Source: Chryseobacterium fluminis
GTDB taxonomy: Bacteria > Bacteroidota > Bacteroidia > Flavobacteriales > Weeksellaceae
Direction: 5' to 3'
DNA: 64,000 nucleotides
Assembly (NCBI RefSeq): GCF_026314945.1
Contig: NZ_CP111121.1
Coordinates: forward strand, 4,960,001 to 5,024,000
The notes under the pieces are model-generated. The model ran no database searches. It saw only the letters and a list, made by a program, of their open reading frames with translations, and had not been told where the DNA came from. The first letter of the stretch is position 1; each line of letters opens with the position of its first letter. Positions 60,550 to 64,000 of the stretch are shown here, in pieces. The translations under genes were made by a program, and so were the position numbers.

Positions 60550-61158
60550 ATGGTTCAGACATCAAATAAAACAATAATGTTGGAAATTCCCCGACAGCAG
60601 TTTGGTGGCTGCCATGATACGGAGAATATACAGGTCTTTGATTCTGAAGAAAAATCAGAAATTGCTTTTTCACTGGTCAAAGAACGATTATTTTCAATCA
60701 ACAGGTGGAAGGAATTCTCTGGATTTATGACTGCGGAATTTGTTCATATGGATTCATTGGGGAATCGTGTCGACCGAATACCTTTAAACGGAGACCTAAT
60801 CAGAATAAAACTGCCGCTGATACCCAATTTTGATTGGGTTGTGATTACTAGACTTAGTCTAAACGAGTATGAGAACACATCATCAGTTCTTATGAGGTGC
60901 AGACCTTGTGGAGCTCCCAATAGTAACAATTCCCATATAGCCCATTTTTACAGTAAAAGGGCTACATCAAATTTCATTCTTGAGAAAAAAGGAAGACAGG
61001 TACGCGTAGGGGTTTTTGGACGAAATGAGACGATCAATTATAATGCTGCATTTTTGAGCAAAATAAGAAATTTCCTAACTGCCTCAGGTGGCTTGGCAGG
61101 AATGGCAAAACTACAATGGTATTTTCTTATTAAGGGGCTTACAGATGTTCACCAATAG
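60550..61158 (+). CDS. Hypothetical cytosolic protein behind a Crp/Fnr-like site
   Basis: A 202-residue protein starting MVQTSNKTIMLEIPRQQFGGCHDTENI. No signal or membrane segment. A Cys pair (RCRPCGAPNSNNSH) with a downstream His could bind metal. Other blocks are ILEKKGRQVRVGVFGRNETINYNAAFLSKIRNFL and a hydrophobic end. No family is recognised. The palindrome 31 bp upstream suggests control by a Crp/Fnr-type regulator. The next gene starts 65 bp later on the same strand. Confidence 0.6.
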   Translation: MVQTSNKTIMLEIPRQQFGGCHDTENIQVFDSEEKSEIAFSLVKERLFSINRWKEFSGFMTAEFVHMDSLGNRVDRIPLNGDLIRIKLPLIPNFDWVVITRLSLNEYENTSSVLMRCRPCGAPNSNNSHIAHFYSKRATSNFILEKKGRQVRVGVFGRNETINYNAAFLSKIRNFLTASGGLAGMAKLQWYFLIKGLTDVHQ

Positions 61159-61223
61159 TTTACCTTCATTCACTAACCCATCACTCGGCTAATTATTTAA
61201 CCATTAATTATAAAATTGAAAGT

Positions 61224-61586
61224 ATGAATATTTCAGATGAAATGAAAAAGGACGGTTTTTTACTTTTAGAAAAATTTGAGAAGGAAGATCATCTATTTGA
61301 CACAGTGTTGTGGATGGACAGTAATTATGAGCCACAACTTGTATTTGGTATTAAAAGTTTGACCTTGCCATTATTAGAATCTTACGAAAAACTTCTCGAA
61401 ATCATTTTCCAGCAGGACAACTACAGTTTCGATAAGGATAATGTGGTTTTTGTCAGCAGCGATAATCATCCGGTCGTCCAAATTATTAACGAGAGAATAT
61501 CTACAGAAGGTATAGGACCCATCGCTTTACATGGAACTACTTTCAATGATATCATAGTACCAAATGCGTTCATCTATAAAATATAA
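61224..61586 (+). CDS. Hypothetical small cytosolic protein
   Basis: 120 residues, MNISDEMKKDGFLLLEKFEKEDHLFDTVLWMDSNYEPQLVFGIKSLTLPLLESYEKLLEIIF. It has an acidic, mixed alpha/beta composition and no membrane or signal segments. No family is recognised. It probably belongs to the same transcript as the gene at 60550. Confidence 0.6.
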   Translation: MNISDEMKKDGFLLLEKFEKEDHLFDTVLWMDSNYEPQLVFGIKSLTLPLLESYEKLLEIIFQQDNYSFDKDNVVFVSSDNHPVVQIINERISTEGIGPIALHGTTFNDIIVPNAFIYKI

Positions 61587-61896
61587 CGGCAGACTCGGTT
61601 GAGGATGGGTACAGCCTATATAGATTTTTAATTCCAGCATTGGTTATCTATTAAAAACTGCTAAGTAAATAGGCTTAAATCCTTTACTTTGGTGAAATCA
61701 TTGATATTATTTCATGCTCCGGTCATGATAATTGCATCTGGCACTGAACACTTGGCATTGTGGATTTAATCATATCCGAGACGGATATGTAAACTTGCAT
61801 ATATCTTTTCGCGTGTAACCTTAATATTTACTGAACCACTGGATATACTAACTTAGCGTCCAGTAAAAGTTAAGCATAAAACCTTAATTTTAACGT

Positions 61897-62196
61897 ATGA
61901 AAAAAGAGCGAAAAATATACGATCCAGCTTTTAAAACCAAAGCCGCTCAACTGAGCAATGAGCGAACTAACATCTCATAACTCGCACGAGAACTCGGAAT
62001 TGCAGTTACACTACTCTATAAATGGCGTAAAGAGTATGAAGAGTTTGGAGAAGGCAGTTTTCCGGGAAATGGGAATTTAAAACTAACACCCGAACAGGAA
62101 AAAATCCACGAATTAGAGAAAAAGCTTAAGGATGCAGAACTGGAACGTGATATATTAAAAAAAGCAATCGGCATCTTCTCCAAGAGCGGTCGATGA
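61897..62196 (+). pseudogene. IS150-like OrfA, copy 2, nonsense mutated
   Basis: It is co-linear with the intact OrfA at 13052-13351 but has TAA at 61978-61980 (codon 28) where copy 1 has GAA. The stop cuts the helix-turn-helix. The rest of the frame, including the slippery A-run, is kept. Confidence 0.9.
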
Positions 62197-63070
62197 AATA
62201 TGAATTTATAATAATAATGAATCCATATTCCCGATTGAAAAGATGTGTCATGTTTTAAAATTGAGTTCCAGTGGTTATTATAAATGGAAAAACAGGTCCT
62301 TTAGCAAGAAATTGCTTTTGAAAGAAAAAATAAAAGAGCAGATAACTTCAATTTATTTTTCATCAAAACAACGCTATGGAAGCCCCAGAATTAGGTTTGA
62401 ATTAAATTCATTAGGATATAAAATATCCCGAATCACTGTTGCAAAATATATGAAGGAGCTGGGTTTGAGAAGTAAGCTAAGTAAGAAATTTAAAGTGACA
62501 ACCAATTCAAAACACAATTATTTGGTAGTAGAAAACCTGTTGAACCGGAATTTCATTGCAGAGAAACCTGTGCAGGCTTGGGTTTCAGACATTACTTATA
62601 TTCAGACCAAGGAAGGATTTTTATACCTCACAACAGTCATTGATTTATATGACCGAAAAATAATCGGATGGAGTTTGAGTAATGGGATGAGCACCGAAGA
62701 AACAAGCCTTGCAGCTTGGAAAATGGCTGTTGGAAATAGGAAAATAGCAGATGTATTAATTTTCCATTCTGACCGGGGCATTCAATATGCGAGCAGGAAA
62801 TTTACAAATACTTTGAAATTTTATGAAGTAACAAGAAGTATGAGTCGCAAAGGAAATTGCTGGGATAATGCGGTAGCTGAGAGCTTTTTCAAATCGCTAA
62901 AAACAGAACTCATCTATGGAAACAAGCTTATTACAAAAGAAAAGATGAAACTGGAAATCTTCGAATACATCGAAGTCTGGTACAATAAAAAAAGACGTCA
63001 CAGCACCCTGAATTACCAAACAATAGAAGAATTTAACAATCAAAACAAAACCTATCAAAATGTAGCTTAA
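62193..63070 (+). pseudogene. IS150-like OrfB, copy 2, frameshifted near its start
   Basis: The start KYEFI is followed by ATAATAATAATG where copy 1 has ATAAAAAATAATG, a one-base loss. The frame resumes from codon M at 62243 (MCHVLKLSSSGYYKWKNRSFSKK) and reads the full DDE core with ending NNQNKTYQNVA. It is identical to copy 1 at almost all residues (for example YGSPRIR versus YRSPRIR). It is presumably non-functional unless internally initiated. Confidence 0.88.
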
Positions 63071-63119
63071 CTGATACTGGAATTTTTATTTGCATATCCA
63101 ATCTAGATAAATCATAAAT

Positions 63120-63155
63120 AGAGTCCGTTTTAACTAGTCATGAGACGGACTCTTT
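63120..63155. terminator. Bidirectional terminator
   Basis: AGAGTCCGT pairs with ACGGACTCT across a 16-base loop, and TTTT follows. It lies directly after the minus-strand gene at 63160 and is about 20 bp beyond the right end of the IS150-like copy 2. Confidence 0.75.
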
Positions 63156-63159
63156 TAAT

Positions 63160-63381
63160 TTAGAACTTAACTCTGATATCTTGAGGATTTTTCATCTTAA
63201 TAGTAATTTTGTTTACTTCATCAAGAATTTCACAATCTGTTTTGGAGTAAGTTTCATCATTCTGTTTTTCTAAAACTTCAATATCAAAGGATCCTATTTC
63301 TTCTTTTGAAATTTGAATGAAATAACTTTCTGTTTTTTCATTGTGATTAAAATGTTCTTTTTTAAAATCAATAAAATGCAT
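63160..63381 (-). CDS. Small hypothetical protein
   Basis: About 73 residues from ATG at 63381 (MHFIDFKKEHFNHNEKTESYFIQISKEEIGSFDIEVLEKQND...). The upstream extension to 63447 is hydrophobic and unlikely. It is an acidic cytosolic protein with no recognised family, ending at the terminator at 63120. Confidence 0.6.
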   Translation of the reverse strand: MHFIDFKKEHFNHNEKTESYFIQISKEEIGSFDIEVLEKQNDETYSKTDCEILDEVNKITIKMKNPQDIRVKF

Positions 63382-64000
63382 ATTTATTATGTATTTGGTT
63401 GATGAAAATATAGCAAATATTGTACATAAATTGTAATTAATCATCATTTAAATATTCTCATCTCTAGGAAATACATCGTCATTTATTAATATAGCTAATC
63501 ATTTAAACCAAAAAAAAGTTGAATGAGGTATATTGAAAATTATTGTACACTGTTTTTCTAAATGATTATAGAGGACCTGCATTTGTCCAGATGGGTTCAT
63601 GTTACTTGTCCTACTACACCAATGGGAATTACTGGTTTATCTTTAAATTTTATAATATCCGGGATGTAATTTTTTGGAACAATCTAGCAATAATGCTTCC
63701 GCCAGATACTCCATGATCATCATAAAACGTCAATTTATCATTCTTGATAAATGATCGTGTTTCTGCTTCGGGATTTCTTTTTAGATAGCGTATTTAAAAA
63801 ATCCTGTGGAACCCAGAATTATTCTTCCTCTTTTTATCCTTACGGTTGCAAGTCTTCAAATCCACATTGTTGAAGAATATCTCATGGGGTTTGCATCGGC
63901 CATGAGCACTCATTGATATTCCATGGAGTGAGAAAATCTTCCTGATGGTCTTTACGCTTATCGGCCCCGTCAATTAACCATGTTACCCAGTGGCCGGCAT
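63382..64000 (-). pseudogene. Degenerate edge region with a coding trace
   Basis: On the minus strand from the edge, the sequence reads GHWVTWLIDGADKRKDHQEDFLTPWNINECSWPMQTP, stop, then DILQQCGFEDLQP with many stops. In other frames come FWVPQDFLNTLSKKKSRSR, then DKLTFYDDHGVSGGSIIARLFQK and IIKFKDKPVIPIGVVGQVT. The pieces look like one decayed cytosolic protein of unknown family that continues outside the window. The first 190 bp of the interval hold nothing recognised. Confidence 0.4.

Larger units (their letters stand above)
61840..63100 (+). mobile_element. IS150-like insertion sequence, copy 2, defective
   Basis: A 1261-bp element with the same ends as 12995-14246 (TGGATATACTAACTTAGCG at the left, GCATATCCA at the right). 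OrfA carries a nonsense codon and OrfB a frameshift, so it cannot make transposase by itself. It retains the CTATCAAAATGTAGC string at the OrfB end that is missing in copy 1 and is present in the 210-bp derivative. No target duplication was seen. Confidence 0.9.

Noticed and set aside
1..64000. tRNA, rRNA, CRISPR-Cas, replication origin or phage structural cluster
   Set aside because: No cloverleaf, rRNA block, cas gene, DnaA-box array or phage gene block was seen on either strand by eye.

Overview
The window looks like a low-GC flavobacterial chromosome, most probably Chryseobacterium or a close Weeksellaceae relative. This is inferred from a type IX secretion C-terminal signal, Bacteroidota-style lipoprotein signals ending in SC, a flavobacterial double-glycine peptide leader, TAnnTTTG-like promoter boxes, S74-tailed head-repeat surface proteins and the IS3-type elements present. 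No rRNA, tRNA or CRISPR array was recognised.

Layout. (1) 1-5.3 kb: the start of a response regulator, divergent from an intact bacteriophytochrome histidine kinase, then a small membrane protein and a large head-repeat surface protein. (2) 5.3-25 kb: a gene-poor, decayed accessory zone. It holds small hypothetical genes, many frameshifted or truncated remnants (NUMOD4 protein, nuclease-fold protein, lamin-tail protein, IS256, IS3 and sensor-kinase fragments), an IS150-like element with a short internally deleted derivative, repeated hairpin cassettes and a recurring leader motif. Intact genes scattered in it encode a Crp-like regulator, a YihY/BrkB membrane protein, an HSL-type lipoprotein esterase, a DUF421 protein, a T9SS cargo protein and a cysteine-rich double-glycine peptide. 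(3) 25.2-30.8 kb: a tight seven-gene operon of LemA, GT4 glycosyltransferase, membrane protein, small Cys/His protein, GT4 glycosyltransferase, lipoprotein and GT-B-like protein. It is bracketed by transposon debris and is the best candidate for a coherent uncharacterised system. (4) 31-40.4 kb: an IS3-group element nested in another transposase remnant, two tandem C-type-lectin-domain secreted proteins, a lipoprotein, a Crp-like regulator beside a broken DoxX-like gene, and a pair of HTH proteins. (5) 40.6-48.3 kb: a CHASE3 hybrid kinase whose HPt module has decayed, and metE under a cobalamin riboswitch next to an Lrp/AsnC regulator. (6) 49.3-52.7 kb: a GT9 glycosyltransferase, WaaP-like kinase and PAP2 phosphatase set for the cell envelope. 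(7) 53.2-59.6 kb: a signalling operon of REC-PAS kinase (frameshifted), CHASE3-HAMP-GAF hybrid kinase with three receivers, response regulator and CheR methyltransferase. (8) 59.6-64 kb: a DUF421 remnant, two hypothetical genes behind a Crp/Fnr-like palindrome, a doubly defective second IS150-like copy, a small gene and degenerate edge sequence.

Functionally the intact parts point to environmental sensing (red light, CHASE3 ligands, phosphorelay), envelope glycosylation and surface adhesion. Region 2 reads as a recombination and decay zone for short cassette-like genes, possibly former toxin-immunity or bacteriocin genes. Many single-nucleotide frameshifts are seen. They may be real decay or, in homopolymers, sequencing error.
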